DNA from: Acanthochlamys bracteata
Lineage: Eukaryota; Streptophyta; Magnoliopsida; Pandanales; Velloziaceae
Direction: 5' to 3'
Length of the DNA: 64,000 nt
NCBI GenBank assembly: GCA_019914995.1
Contig: CM034128.1
Location: 8,000,501-8,064,500 of the forward strand
In this document: piece after piece, positions 23,833 through 47,554 of the stretch
How positions within the stretch are numbered: the stretch's first letter is position 1
Layout of the letters: each line of letters starts with the position of its first letter
Program-made: the position numbers and the translations under genes
The notes under the pieces: generated by a model
What the model saw: only the letters and a program-made list of their open reading frames with translations
Told to the model about the DNA's origin: nothing
The model's database searches: none

Positions 23833-25473
23833 TTAAGTGATGTTAGGTAGCTCTTCAATGTCACCTGTGATTGCGCTAATGAGCTTCAACTCTTCATTGA
23901 TTCCTGTCAACACCCATTCTAAACTTTCTAATACGAGATTGGTTGTGCCTTTTACCGAGAACACAAGAATATTGCCATCAATCTCAATCATGCTGCAACC
24001 AGGTGCTGTCTTCTTGATACCCTGCTCAGACATAAAAGCTCTTACTTTCTTAACATCTATGAATCTTTTGGCTTTGGCATATATATCTGATAGAATTATA
24101 TAGTAAGCATGATTTTTAGGATCCAAGCTAATTAAATGATGTGCAACTTCTTCTCCTAGCTCTACATTTCCATGCATTCTACAAGCCCCGAGCAATGCTC
24201 CCCAAACAAAGACATCTGGTTCCATAGGCATACTTCGTATAAACCTCTCTGCCTCCTCAAACAGCCCAGCGCGGCCTAGCAAATCAACCATGCAGGCATA
24301 ATGCGGCGGCTGTGGCTCAATCAAGTAGATCTTATTCATGGCATCAAAATACCAGCGACCATGTTCTACCATACCAGAATGAGCAAAAGCACTAAGAAGT
24401 GCACCAAAGGTCACTAGGTTAGGTTTCATTTCACACCTCTCCATCTCCTCCAGAACACCAAGTGCTGCTTCTCCTACCCCATGAATTGCAAAAGCTGAGA
24501 TCATTGCCGTCCATGCCAAAACATCCTTCTCAGGCATCGATTCAAAGACCTCAATTGCTCTTGTCAAACAACCACATTTTCCATACATATCGATAAGGGC
24601 AGTCCCAATTACAACATCAAATTCCAATCCATGCCTCTTCAAGTAGGCATGCACCCACCTTCCTTGATCCAAAGCTCCAAGACAAGCACAAGCTGAGATC
24701 ACACTAGCAACTGTAATCCCATCTGGTCTCACCCGTCCATTATCTGCCGAGAGCAACATCTCATTAAACAACTCTAAGGCCTCCCGCTCCCTCCCACCAT
24801 GAACTAATCCAGTGATCATTGAATTCCAGGTACGAGCATTTCGTCCCTCAGCAGCTATAAACATTCCCCAAGCATCATCTAACATACCACACCTCAAATA
24901 CCCACCCATAATCGAGTTCCAAGAAACAATATCTCTAACCGGCATTTCATCGAACAGTTTCCGTGCGATATCGACAAACCCACAATTCGCATACAGAAAT
25001 ATCAGAGAATTGTTAATATAAACATCTGTACAAAAACCCATTTGAATAACATGGGAATGCAAGCATTTCCCAGCAACGAAGTTCACTGAATGAGCAAAAA
25101 TATTGAGAACAAACGGAAAGGTGAGATTGTTTGGACGAATGCCAATGTGAAGCAGACGGGCATAGAGATCAAGCGATTCAGAAGTTCGACAACGGGCGTT
25201 AGCAAGTGAACGAAAGAGAGAATTGAATGAGAAAATATCAGGAGTAGAGATTGAATTGAAGAGATCAGTAGCGTAGTTTAAAGCAGCCGCGGCGGCGGTG
25301 GCGGTGGATGAGGAAGAGCTTGAGTTAGAAGAGCAGAAGAATTGAAGGCGGCGGAGAAGGGAAGGGTCTGGTGGAGAAGAGGTGGTGATGAGATAAGCGT
25401 GGAGTTGCTTAGCTTCACGCAGAGTTGTGCAGCGATCGATGAAGCTAGCCACGGCAGAGAGCAGCGGTAGCAT
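23833..25473 (-). CDS. Pentatricopeptide repeat protein, PLS class, E subgroup
   Basis: One intronless frame of 546 residues. Such proteins bind organellar RNA in a sequence-specific way and usually serve C-to-U editing, splicing or stability. PLS-type repeats run from about residue 50 to 440. Typical phrases are VRDIVSWNSIMGGYLRCGML, DMYGKCGCLTRAIEVFESMP, EKDVLAWTAMISAFAIHG and HYACMVDLLGRAGLFEEAE. After PDVFVWGALLGACRMHGNVE comes an E domain with an E+-like tail (GCSMIEIDGNILVFSVKG). There is no DYW domain, so any editing role would need a DYW partner in trans. The N-terminus (MLPLLSAVASFIDRCTTLRE) is only weakly like a targeting peptide, so organelle is unclear. It lies head-to-head with the AAA ATPase gene, 357 bp apart. 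Confidence 0.93.
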   Translation of the reverse strand: MLPLLSAVASFIDRCTTLREAKQLHAYLITTSSPPDPSLLRRLQFFCSSNSSSSSSTATAAAAALNYATDLFNSISTPDIFSFNSLFRSLANARCRTSESLDLYARLLHIGIRPNNLTFPFVLNIFAHSVNFVAGKCLHSHVIQMGFCTDVYINNSLIFLYANCGFVDIARKLFDEMPVRDIVSWNSIMGGYLRCGMLDDAWGMFIAAEGRNARTWNSMITGLVHGGREREALELFNEMLLSADNGRVRPDGITVASVISACACLGALDQGRWVHAYLKRHGLEFDVVIGTALIDMYGKCGCLTRAIEVFESMPEKDVLAWTAMISAFAIHGVGEAALGVLEEMERCEMKPNLVTFGALLSAFAHSGMVEHGRWYFDAMNKIYLIEPQPPHYACMVDLLGRAGLFEEAERFIRSMPMEPDVFVWGALLGACRMHGNVELGEEVAHHLISLDPKNHAYYIILSDIYAKAKRFIDVKKVRAFMSEQGIKKTAPGCSMIEIDGNILVFSVKGTTNLVLESLEWVLTGINEELKLISAITGDIEELPNIT

Positions 25474-25830
25474 TGAATTTTCGCGCGCATGCTCGAAGTT
25501 TAAGTGCTTTTTATAATTAAGTCATAATTCTGGGGTTATTTACAACTTTCCAATTTTCGTAGTGGAGAATCACAGTATACCATGAATTCAAACGTGGCAT
25601 ACCCATATTGGCTCTTTCCCAGCATACGTCCGCCACGAGTGTAGGGATTGGTATCGCGGTTTGACAAAAACCATCTATGTTTTTCACAAAAAATTTAATA
25701 ACCAGTTTCAAGGACGATTCATTCTTCTTTTCCTTATTAAATCAAAATTATCGAACCTTCAACAACACTCAACTACTTGCAAACATGAAATCGAACTCCG
25801 GGGAACACTCGATCATTTGAATTCAGTCGA
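25474..25830. promoter_or_regulatory. Shared divergent promoter region
   Basis: The 357 bp between the start codons of the minus-strand PPR gene and the plus-strand AAA ATPase gene must hold both promoters and both leaders. I see no convincing TATA box, site II or telo-box, which fits a weak, broadly active bidirectional promoter. Confidence 0.6.
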
Positions 25831-33259
<7,429 letters not shown>

Positions 33260-33892
33260 GGTGTTGTGATATAATACGGCAGCTGATATGGATTGATGGA
33301 CGATACAACGTGTCAAGGGCCTCAAACTCGCTTAAGTTTATACATAGATAGGTTTTCTTGATCGCATTCTCAAGGGATCTAAATGTATATATATAGGAAA
33401 GCACAGCTTTTTTTTTCCCCCTTAAAACGTTGTAATGGCTTTATGCAAGTTTGTCAACAGCAGCAATTGCGTATAGGCTAGCTGATGGTTCCAACCAAAA
33501 GTAATACTCTTATATAAGTATACAATTTCTCAGCAGAATTACTTTTCTATCGGACCGAATAGTTTAGGCGTTCTGTGTGTTACAAGTAATCCTATCGATA
33601 AATGCCAAGCCGAGTATACGCTGGACTCTGGAGTCATTCAAATTCCAATTCTGAACAATATGGGCGTGTTTACTGTCATCTCAACTTCATTTTCCAAAAA
33701 CTCATTTTTAACATAAAATAAATAATAAATTTTTTATCATTTTTTTTAAAAAATAAATTTTAAAAAATATTAAATTTATATAAATTTATATTGTATTAAA
33801 TATTTTTAATTTTACTTTAATTTTTAAATTGATTTTTTAAAAGTTCAAGTTTACTGAGTTTACCTCTAGGTAAACACAGGCTTATATATTTA
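33260..33892. other. Intergenic stretch between the AAA ATPase gene and the second PPR gene
   Basis: It holds the 3' flank of the ATPase gene, a family B repeat (33665-33880) and presumably the promoter of the second PPR gene. The repeat ends some 10 bp before the first possible start codon of that gene. Confidence 0.6.
33665..33880. repeat. MITE-like element, family B copy
   Basis: The left end, gtgtttactgtcatctcaac, matches the family B copies at 14303 and 18923. The right end, reversed, is gtgtttacctagaggtaaac. The AT-rich interior is non-coding. It ends immediately upstream of the PPR reading frame. Confidence 0.55.
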
Positions 33893-35521
33893 TTGATACA
33901 TAGAAGTGTAAGTGAGAGGATTCTGTTATCAACTATCAAGGACCTGATGTTGCCAAAGTTCTGTCTGTTGCAAATTATGAGAAATCATTCAACTATGAGA
34001 CGCGGTTTTCTGTTCTGCGTCTCCTCCAGCTCACTGAATTTAAAACCCCAGCTTTCTCGCCAAATCTCAAACATCACTATAGCTTCTGCTCTACAAGATC
34101 ACATTGATTCCATCAACCCATCACCAGGGCAAGCAATCCAGACATATATTCTCAAGAGTGGTTTCTCTGTGAACACCAACATCTCCATCAAGCTACAAAT
34201 TCTCCACCTAAAATGTGGTTGCTTGTCCTATGCCCGTAAGGTGTTTGACGAAATGCCGAACCTCACGCTATCTGCTTACAATTACATGATTGCTGGGTAC
34301 TTCAAACAAGGACAAATGCATGAGGCGTTGGAAATGGTGTCAAGATTAGCTTGGAGTGGAGAAAAGCCGGATGGGTTCACCTTATCCATGGCACTGAAGC
34401 TTTCTTCTAGCTTGGGTTTGGCAAGTGAAGCTAGGCAAGCGCATGCAATCATGGTAAAACTGATATGTTATCCTGACGATGTCCTTTTTGCCGCACTTAT
34501 CGATTCCTATGTGAAGAATGGAGACATGAGTTATGCGAAGAGTGTTTTTGACATAATGCCAGAGAAAAATCTTGTTTGTTCCACAGCTTTGATTGTCGGC
34601 TATATGAATCAAGGCTGCTTTAGAGATGCTGAGGCACTGTTTGAGAGTTTCAATGAGAAAGATACGGTGATCTTCAATGCGATGATAGAAGGGTATAGCA
34701 GAACTTTAGAAGCTTCTATTCAGTCTCTTAAAATCTATAAGATTATGAGGTGTTCAAATTTCTGGCCTTCTATATCAACTTTTGTGAGTGTGCTTGGAGC
34801 ATGTACCCTTGTATCAGAGCATGAGTTTGGTCAACAGGTACACGTAGAAATTATCAAGACCGATTCCTCTTCACATGTGAAATCTGGGAGTGCACTTGTA
34901 GACATGTACTGCAAATGCGGTATGATTGAAGATGCCCGGAGAGTCTTTGACTTCATACCTGAAAAGAATGTCATTTCCTGGACCTCCATGATAGACGGCT
35001 ATGGGAAAAATGGGTATCCAGAACATGCTCTACAACTCTTCCTTGAAATGCAAAGAGCAACTAATGTTAGGCCCAACCACGCCACATTTCTAATTGCTTT
35101 GTCAGCTTGCGGGCATGCTGGTCTAGTCTCAGAAGGGAAACGAATTTTCAAAATCATGGAGACGGATTATTTGCTGAAGCCACAAATGGAACATTATGCT
35201 TGTATGGTTGATCTCTTGGGGCGCATGGGAAATTTGAAGGAAGCATATGACTTCATCAAGTGTATTCCTGAGAAGCCAAACTCTGATGTTTGGACAGCTT
35301 TACTCGCAGCATCTAGGCTCCATGGAGATGTTGAAATGGCAGATATTGCAGCTGATGAGGTTTTCAAGATAACTGAAAATGGAAGGTCAGGAGCTTATGT
35401 TTCTCTGTCTAACACATTTGCAGCTGCTGGGAAATGGTATAGTGTTTCAGAGGTGAGAGGTTTGATGGTAGAAAGAGGGGTTTCTAAAAGTTCTGGGTCT
35501 AGTTGGGTAGAAACAGGGTAA
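33893..35521 (+). CDS. Pentatricopeptide repeat protein, PLS class, E subgroup, probably mitochondrial
   Basis: One intronless frame of up to 542 residues. I suspect translation really begins at the Met at 33995 (MRRGFLFCVSSSSLNLKPQL). That start gives a basic, Ser-rich, mitochondrion-type presequence, while the upstream 34 residues look unconserved and begin close to the end of a MITE-like repeat. PLS repeats follow, with phrases such as ARKVFDEMPNLTLSAYNYMI, DMYCKCGMIEDARRVFDFIP, EKNVISWTSMIDGYGKNGYP and HYACMVDLLGRMGNLKEAY. An E domain (PNSDVWTALLAASRLHGDVE) leads to GVSKSSGSSWVETG and the stop. There is no DYW domain. It should bind organellar RNA, with editing or processing as likely roles. 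It resembles the At1g28690-type proteins by general feel only. Confidence 0.92.
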   Translation: MIHRSVSERILLSTIKDLMLPKFCLLQIMRNHSTMRRGFLFCVSSSSLNLKPQLSRQISNITIASALQDHIDSINPSPGQAIQTYILKSGFSVNTNISIKLQILHLKCGCLSYARKVFDEMPNLTLSAYNYMIAGYFKQGQMHEALEMVSRLAWSGEKPDGFTLSMALKLSSSLGLASEARQAHAIMVKLICYPDDVLFAALIDSYVKNGDMSYAKSVFDIMPEKNLVCSTALIVGYMNQGCFRDAEALFESFNEKDTVIFNAMIEGYSRTLEASIQSLKIYKIMRCSNFWPSISTFVSVLGACTLVSEHEFGQQVHVEIIKTDSSSHVKSGSALVDMYCKCGMIEDARRVFDFIPEKNVISWTSMIDGYGKNGYPEHALQLFLEMQRATNVRPNHATFLIALSACGHAGLVSEGKRIFKIMETDYLLKPQMEHYACMVDLLGRMGNLKEAYDFIKCIPEKPNSDVWTALLAASRLHGDVEMADIAADEVFKITENGRSGAYVSLSNTFAAAGKWYSVSEVRGLMVERGVSKSSGSSWVETG

Positions 35522-38007
35522 GTGATCAAAAGATAAGCAAATATTGTTCCAATGAAAGATTTCCAATCAAATTGACATGCATGAACAGTTAGTTACAGCT
35601 GATCAGAAGCAAAACTCAAAGAACCTGCCTGCATATGCTAGCTGATGACCAAGAACCTCTACTACACAGGCTACATGAATTTATTCCAATGGAAATGTAC
35701 ACCTTCAAGCAACTTCAAGTACTCAAAACTTAAATGTTAGTGCCCATTTAGAATATACAAATATTCAAACTGGAAATGAAAGTAGTGTTTGAAGCTGCAA
35801 CTGACAACCAAGAAGGGCAGCAATGATCTTTAGCTGTTCCCGGGTAGCAAGATCTGAATATCTCTTCTGCCAAGTTGAAGATACAGTAGCCATACGCTAA
35901 CTGCTCTTGGCATATGGAAATAGAACGTAATGCCAAATAAATGGAACTGCCTGTGAATGAAGTATCTGCAGGAACACAAAATGATGGAAGAATAATAGCG
36001 GAATCATTACCAAGATAATTTCAACATTTCAATCTCTTCTTCACAGTCTCTCTAAGAGGTGACTTATTTTCTTCGGTTCTTCAATCTGTAACAATCCAGT
36101 TCCAACCTAGCAGGGTCAGAACGTCACATTTTAATACCCCGTGGTACGATAAATTGGATTAGATCACCAGATGACAGGACCACAACACAGTAACTACTGA
36201 ATTCTTTCGTTTTCAGTAGCGGCTGCAATCTGGATTTTTTGGCTGCCAGATCCATGACTAGAGACATCTATTACAAAAAAGCTATGCTCTCAGTAACTGC
36301 TTTGATTTGCCTTGGGTATACAATAGGCGTACAGTCTTCAACTCTTCATAGGACCGTCTGTGTTCCAAGCTGGTCCAAGCAATGTCTCTAGGATGGGCGA
36401 AGGCTAGACATTTCTTACTGACACAAATGGCCATGATGGTGGGAGCCCTTCAAGATGTACTGATGGTATGAAAGCTTATATAATCGGTGAACTTGATAAG
36501 TTGCTTGTCTACCATGGCAACGACATCATCCAGCAAGTGAAGAGTCCGGAAGAGACCCCAAGGAAATGGACTAGCATCAACATCCAAGAGTGGGATGGAA
36601 ACGCCTTCTAAGCTGACTTTGGAACTTCTTTGCTTTGCTTGATTTGCCGGTTCAAGCTATTCTTTTGATCCCATAATGATATATAGCCAAAAGCTCCATC
36701 AATCTTCAAAGTGTTAAACCTAGACTCACTAATTTTGTCCTAAAAGAGGGTTGCTGACCTTGTTAAAAATTGATGTTGACAAAAGAGTACGCCTCTGTCC
36801 ATCGGTCGTTCATTCATTCTAAAGTTGATTATTTGACGCTAGCTGTAGTTGAGAGGAATGATGAAGATCATGTTCCTGAGAAGTATGTGGCATTCTTATG
36901 GTATGGTTGTGCAGTGAAGTACACACTAGCCTTCTGGTCCGGGTATAGGCTTTGAAATGGAACTAAAAGTGAGTGGATGCAACCTCGATGAGTGAAGGAG
37001 ATTGCTAACCAGTTTATGCAACAACAGAAATTAAATCCATTTTCCATCCAGAAAATTGGAAGTAATGGAAGATTATTGATTTTGGTTGTGCATCAATAAG
37101 ATACTTTGGGACTATGAAACATAGGATTTTGTTGATCCAAAGTGCATTGAAGAGTACGTGATCAAACCCTAGGATCTCTAATCTAGAACGGAGGAAGGAT
37201 GCTAACTGACTCCCGATTGCAGACCTGATGAAGGGAATGCAATTACAGACTTTATGAAGGGAATGCAAAGATTAAAATTTCATATTAATTGCCTACAAAA
37301 TGACAGTTTTGTTTCATGGCCAACTTGTATCTGCATGGTCTGGTAGTATTCCAATCTCACCTGTAATCAATCCTGTAGTTGCCAATTAAGTTTCTTTATA
37401 GGAACTTAGTTATAGCCAATATGTGAGGTTTTGGATGCATTTTTTTTCTGGAATCTGGAAGTGACTTTTTTTGGCCAAAATCACTTCTTATGATTTTCTA
37501 TTTTTTACAATAATTTACTTTTTATAATTTATTTTTCAAAAAAATTGTTTTCCAGAAAATCACTTTATGTAAAAATGACATTACCTTTATGTTTCACTTA
37601 CTTGCAGAACTCTAGTGTCAAGTACTTGTGTTATATGTTATTTTGATCATTGACTTGATGAAAGAGTCATTATTTCTCTGTTAAAACCCTTATATGTGTA
37701 CTCATTATATAGTTTGTTTCCTGTTAGTTTTATTAAGGGAATATAATAAGGTAATTGAATAAAGTGCACAACGTTCATTGATGATAAAGTGGCTAAAAAC
37801 CACAGGGGATGTTTCGTTTCTTATCAATATAACATTCAACTTTAGCTGTACATGATTTCTTTTAATCATGCTCGATTAATCAGGTTCTTGTCCATAGAGT
37901 GGATATGTTTGGAAGAACTCTTGGCTATCTGGAGCATAAAACAGCTGATATTGACAAAGAATTATCAACAGCATAACGAAAATGTTATTTATATGTAACA
38001 GACTTGC
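35522..38007. other. Intergenic stretch with no recognisable gene
   Basis: It lies between two convergent genes (second PPR gene on plus, helical-repeat gene on minus), so both ends are 3' flanks. The base composition is less AT-rich than other gaps, and 36360-36960 has short open pieces (for example 36770-36955), but no domain or splice pattern I can support. An imperfect inverted-repeat block lies at 37435-37565. Confidence 0.5.
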
Positions 38008-41000
38008 TCATAGGCGAGACATAGTTCCGTTTATACTTAAGCTGTCAATGCTGTTCTGAGAGCAAATAAAAGAAAGCGACTGTAGCCATGAGACGAAGAC
38101 TGGCTTCCTGGTAACATCATCGGACTCTGCGATTTGGGAGCTGATATCATCAAGCAGCACATTCTGCCCATCTTTAGGCAATTGCAAGATGAACTCTGCG
38201 GACTGCTTCAACAAGTACGGCAAGACCTATGGAGCAACAATAGAAAGTAGACTTATCATAAAGTTAAAAGCATATAGGCAGGAAAAACACCAATCCTAAA
38301 ACATCACATGCATAAGGACATGTTTTACTAGACTATGATACCAGCAGATAATTATAAGCTCTAAGATTTGTTCGTGCAACTTTGTGTCACTGGCTCATTC
38401 TTTATAAGCTACATATCTACCTACACAATGGCTTCTGCCAGTGTTTTAAACAATTGGATAACAAGAAAGAAAAGGATGAGGCCTTTCCCTATGTCTACTG
38501 ATGATTAACTTAATTTGATAGGTTTCAAAAAATAATTTTGGCGTTTAGGAATGCTTTTGAAATGGAGCTTTTCTAGAACAGAAAGTATTTTTGTTCTTTT
38601 TGAAAAACGAGCTCTATTTTTTTTACCTAAAAAAATAATAATAATAAGCAATAAAAAGATTTTACTATGTAGAATTTTTCTATACTTTTTAAATTTTAAA
38701 TAAATTCGCTAGATACTTATAAAAAGTGTATTGAAAAACGTAAAATGAAAAATTGAAAAGCTGATTTTGGGAACGTTTTGCCAAACTTAAATTTTCATAT
38801 CAGACTGGCTGTAACACATTGTGTTCTAGCTTCCAAGTATAATATACTTAAGTTTTTCAAGTTAGAGGAGAGGACATAAATGCCACTAAGCAAAGAAGTG
38901 AAGAAGTTGAATGTTAGAAGTTTTACAAGACCCTGAACATGACTATGTTTCCCCAGGGCTAGACTCACATTTAAGTCATGCATGCACTTCAATGACGGTT
39001 AGACACAGAATAGTGCACACACCCAAAGAAGCACTTGAATACATGAAACATGCCAAAACAAGATGCCCTAACAACAATGCATAAAAACATGCACTAGGAG
39101 TAAGAGATGCACATCCACAAATACAAGCATGCACCTGTAAAATTGCGAATGTAGGCATCAAGATACAACTGTATAAATGCAAATATGAAATTTTAATAGG
39201 TTTACTTATCTATTGCCCTTTGAGATTTGTGAATGTCAAAAAAATGTAAAGTGGCATAGGAACTCAATGTCAAACAGAGATGTCAAACATGTCGAACTGC
39301 ACAAAGTACAAAGAACTGTACATTTACTTGAGAATAATAAATGCTATATTGATACATTTGGTATTTGACAAGTTCTTTAATGGAAAGAGGAGGAATTATC
39401 GACATGGCAAACTGAAGTAAAAGTGATTATTAATTGAACATCAAAGGAGATCACAGATCTGTTTAGGTCTTTGTATAAGAACACAGTAGGCAAAAGAGCA
39501 AAATTTAAATACAAACTACCAAATACACGGAGACATTAACCCAATAAAAAAGGCAAACTACTTGACAAGATAAACTAAGTTATTCTGTGTACTTTTATGA
39601 GAGCACTCATACCAACGAAACACGTTTAATCATGGGCAGAGAATGTTACTGCTAGCCAGAGAAAATAAAACCTTCCATACAAACAAGAGAAGCAATTACC
39701 TGTATATCTACAAGAAAGAAGAGGCGCAATAGCAAATCAACAATCTTCTTGGAAGGTTCTGTACTCCCTTCCCAATTTTTCCATATATCTCTATTATCAT
39801 TCATAACTTCGCAAAGTTCTTTAGCTTTATCTACGATGTTATGAACAGAGTAAAATATTGCAGGGCTCCCTGCAGGAACATGTCGAACCAGAGCTGCAAC
39901 TCCTGAAGCTAAACCTTCAAATGGAGTGATTCCAGGATATGCCTAAATCCAGAAATGATGGATAACAAAGACACTGAGATCGAGAAATGAGTCTTGCAAA
40001 TCAACAGCAAAGGTAGGGTTGCATTCTTACCTCCAAAGCTCTCTGTATGTAAAAGAAAACAAGTTGTTCCTTCAAAGTTGTTTGTCTCTCTTCCTCAGAA
40101 GCATTTCCAGATGATACAAAAGCAACAAATACAGAATGTGAAGCTCGAGCTACCTTTCCATTTGGGTGTTGCATGTATCTTTACTTGTTAAGAAATATAA
40201 GCAAACCACAAAAAACTACCATCACATGAGATTTAGGCCCTCTGAGAAGTTAAGGAAGAAAATGCAAGCAATTAAGGATACAGAAACATTGTTGGAACCA
40301 CTGTTTTTTCAAAGACAGCAGCAGGAGTCAGACCAGCACATGTCGGGATCACACGCAGGTAAAATAATATCCGTGCTGTCTGCACCTCATCCTCATACCA
40401 TGTGTACTCCACTTCATCCAATGAATGAGCATATGAGGTGATTATACGTATAAATTGTTGGTATATGATGACATCAAATATATCATATAGCACCACCCTA
40501 AAACAGAAAAGTTATTCATGGATATTCCAAAAGATGCAAATCAAGTGCTTACCATTCTGGTCTATGACTTCTACATATTGTGGCATTGACTCGACAAAAA
40601 GGATAGTGCAGGTTGCACTCTCTTGAAGTACTAGAACAGCCTTCTGGATGGCATCAGTATATTGTGGCAACCGAATTTTTCGAAGATACTCAATGCAAGA
40701 GAATGCAACCAAAATTCTCAGTGCAGCATCTTCTTTGATATTCTGAGAGGCCTGAGGAGTCAACTTATGCCTTGCTACTTCAGCTGAAAAAACCACCACC
40801 ATAAGAAAGGCCGAGTCCGCAATCTTCTCCAGATGCTTGAGTAGCTCATCATTTCTTCCACGAAGGGCCAACGAAGCCCTCCGAAGATATGAATAGAGTT
40901 CCTTACAGTATTTCCACATATTCATTTCAACAAATGCTTTGCTACTATCATTAGCAGAAGTATACTGGTTGCACATAACACCGGTCACTGCCCCTGCCTC

Positions 41001-42236
41001 CTTGAAGAGAAGACCATCAAGATGTTCTTTCACCATATAGTGTGCAGAACTTGCTGCTTCTTTGCTCTTACCATCAACAACCATTCTGAAAAAAAACCTT
41101 AGAGGAAATACCTCACTCAATAGTGCCAAACAAAGACATCGAAGCACATGACCACTGCCCAAAATAGCACCACACCGAGCTAAACCTAGCGGAATGCACT
41201 GCAAGACAATCCGGTTCTCAATTGAAAAACTTTCCAATTCACCACCATTTTCAACACCCAAAACCAAATTTTGAGCAATATATGTGATCGATTCTTCCAA
41301 AGAATTCTGAATTCCTTGACCAATCTCCACCCTTCCATTTGAACCCGCCATCAAACGGAATGCTCTCAAAGCACCAGCAGCAACCATAATAACTAGAAAT
41401 GGCGCATAATCTTTCACCTTGCACATTCCCGGTGAAATCTCATTACACAGCAACTCCACCTTATCAAATGCCTTGGACGCAATAACCTTACACACAGCCC
41501 AGTCCACCAATCGCAAGACCATCAACGAATTCCTAACTCCATCTCCAACATTCCTCCCAAGTTCCTTCTTTTCCAACAGCAATCCAAGGATTGTCTTGAA
41601 ACTAGTGTTATCCGCAACGGAGAGCGCATAACCGATTCCTGCAAGTGCTTCAGGAACAAAATTATTATGAAAATCTGATCTTTGTTGCAAGATTTGTTTG
41701 ATATGATCAAAACAAGAATCCCGATCAGCTGGAGAGATTGTTGGAGCCGCAGAGAGTGCTCCGAGGAGAAGGATATTGTAAGGAAGAGGACAATAAGAAG
41801 ATGAATTAGAGAGATTAGAGAGAAGATTTGAGAGAAGAGACGGGTTCGGACGGTTTGATTTTCGAAGCCAAGCGTGAAGAAGAATGTAGAGGTAAGATCG
41901 AACAGATGGTTGAGGGGATGACTCAAGGGATGATGATGATCGAGAGAGGAGAGAGAGGAGGAGTTTGGCTTGAGGATCAGAGATGAGAAGAGAAGGAATG
42001 GAAGAGGAGAGGAGTTGGAGAGATGGAGAAGGATTGGTGCTGCTGGTGTTGCGAAGGTCTGACCATGCTTGGAGAATAGCGCGAGCAGATGAAGCGGAAT
42101 GCGGCGGTGCAGAGGAGGAAGATGGTAGACTGCTTCCACCGGCTCCATCACCGGAGACCGCGACGGAGCGAAGGTGGTCGTCGAGCAGCACCGGGGGATT
42201 TGGTTGAGCTGGAGCTGCTGCTGCTGCCGCTGCCAT
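38008..42236 (-). CDS. Plant helical-repeat (ARM-like) protein of unknown function
   Basis: Five exons: 40553-42236, 40282-40411 (5' end uncertain), 40031-40178, 39700-39942 and 38008-38226, giving 807 residues in the model used. I do not recognise a named family. The protein starts with an Ala/Pro/Ser-rich tail (residues 1-60) and is then almost entirely predicted amphipathic helix, rich in Leu and Ala, in the style of an ARM/HEAT solenoid. Distinct conserved-looking blocks are VQTARILFYLRVIPTC, VVPTMFLYMQHPNGKVARAS, ITPFEGLASGVAALVRHVPA and a C-terminal DDVTRKPVFVSWLQSLSFIC. No signal peptide or membrane segment stands out. The exon 1/2 junction is odd. The best-looking splice pair (donor after 40553, acceptor before 40497, 55-nt intron) leaves the frame off by one, while the weaker acceptor before 40411 keeps frame. 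Confidence 0.8.
38541..38786. repeat. MITE-like element, family A copy, in intron 4 of the helical-repeat gene
   Basis: The best-preserved family A copy. The left end is gcgtttaggaatgcttttga and then aatggagct. The right end, reversed, is gtttggcaaaacgttcccaa and then aatcagct. Core tagaatttttctatactttt and gtattgaaaaacgtaaaatg match the copies at 47686 and 63001. It is intronic (intron 38227-39699). Confidence 0.7.
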
Positions 42237-42771
42237 CTATGAGAAAAACCAACATTTCCTGCTTCGTTAGTTCATAGTGGTGTACAGATATTGGGTCAAT
42301 GGATGTTTATGAGTGAGAAACTATTCTAAAATCATTTTAAATTTTTAAATATAAATTTTATTTTATGTATTTAAAAATATAATAAATAATAAAATTACAT
42401 AAATTTGAATAAAGATAGTTAAAAAACTTGGCCGAACACATTTTTTCTTTGGGGCTAAGCACAAACATTATTCAACTGTTCAAAGGGCAATATGTACAAA
42501 CCAAGGTAAAAATGAATGAGAAAACATTTTCACTTAGAAGCCAAAACTTATTATACCCTCTAAATAACTTGCTGTGTTGCCAAAATTTTTAGGTAACAGC
42601 TGATACAATGATGTCAGTCGCGAACTAGGAACTAGAAGAGCAGGTCCTCATAGCTTAACAGCTGAAGAATTACATGCGTGAAGAACGCTATAATTAACTC
42701 TTTCAATTTGATAAACCTAGGTTACAAAAGCAAAGCTCCTATATGATTTTGTTCCACTCATACTACAAAAT
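42237..42771. other. Gap between the helical-repeat gene and RH7
   Basis: Both genes are on the minus strand, so this holds the helical-repeat gene's promoter and the RH7 3' flank. A short AT-rich repeat remnant lies at about 42310-42430. Confidence 0.55.
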
Positions 42772-47402
<4,631 letters not shown>

Positions 47403-47545
47403 TATTCAATTCAGGAACAAAATAAACTGATAAAAAATGATAGAAACTATAAAGCGGCGGCGGTGTTCTTCTTTCCTCCTGCGAGAGAGTTGGAAGGCGG
47501 TGGAGAACAACGCAGGAGGAGAGAAGAAAGAGGAGTTCCAAGGGA

Positions 47546-47554
47546 TTAGGGTTT
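47546..47554 (-). promoter_or_regulatory. Telo-box upstream of RH7
   Basis: AAACCCTAA on the minus strand (TTAGGGTTT on plus), about 145 bp upstream of the RH7 start codon. It is the same motif class as at the RPS9 gene, which fits joint control of ribosome-biogenesis genes. Confidence 0.6.

Noticed and set aside
36770-36955. Open frame with VERNDEDHVPEKYVAFLWYG
   Set aside because: Short, no matching neighbours, no recognisable domain; described only as part of the intergenic stretch.
41522-42151. 209-residue minus-strand open frame
   Set aside because: It overlaps the helical-repeat gene's exon 1 in another frame, is dominated by His/Leu/Ser/Pro runs, and does not join to other exons.
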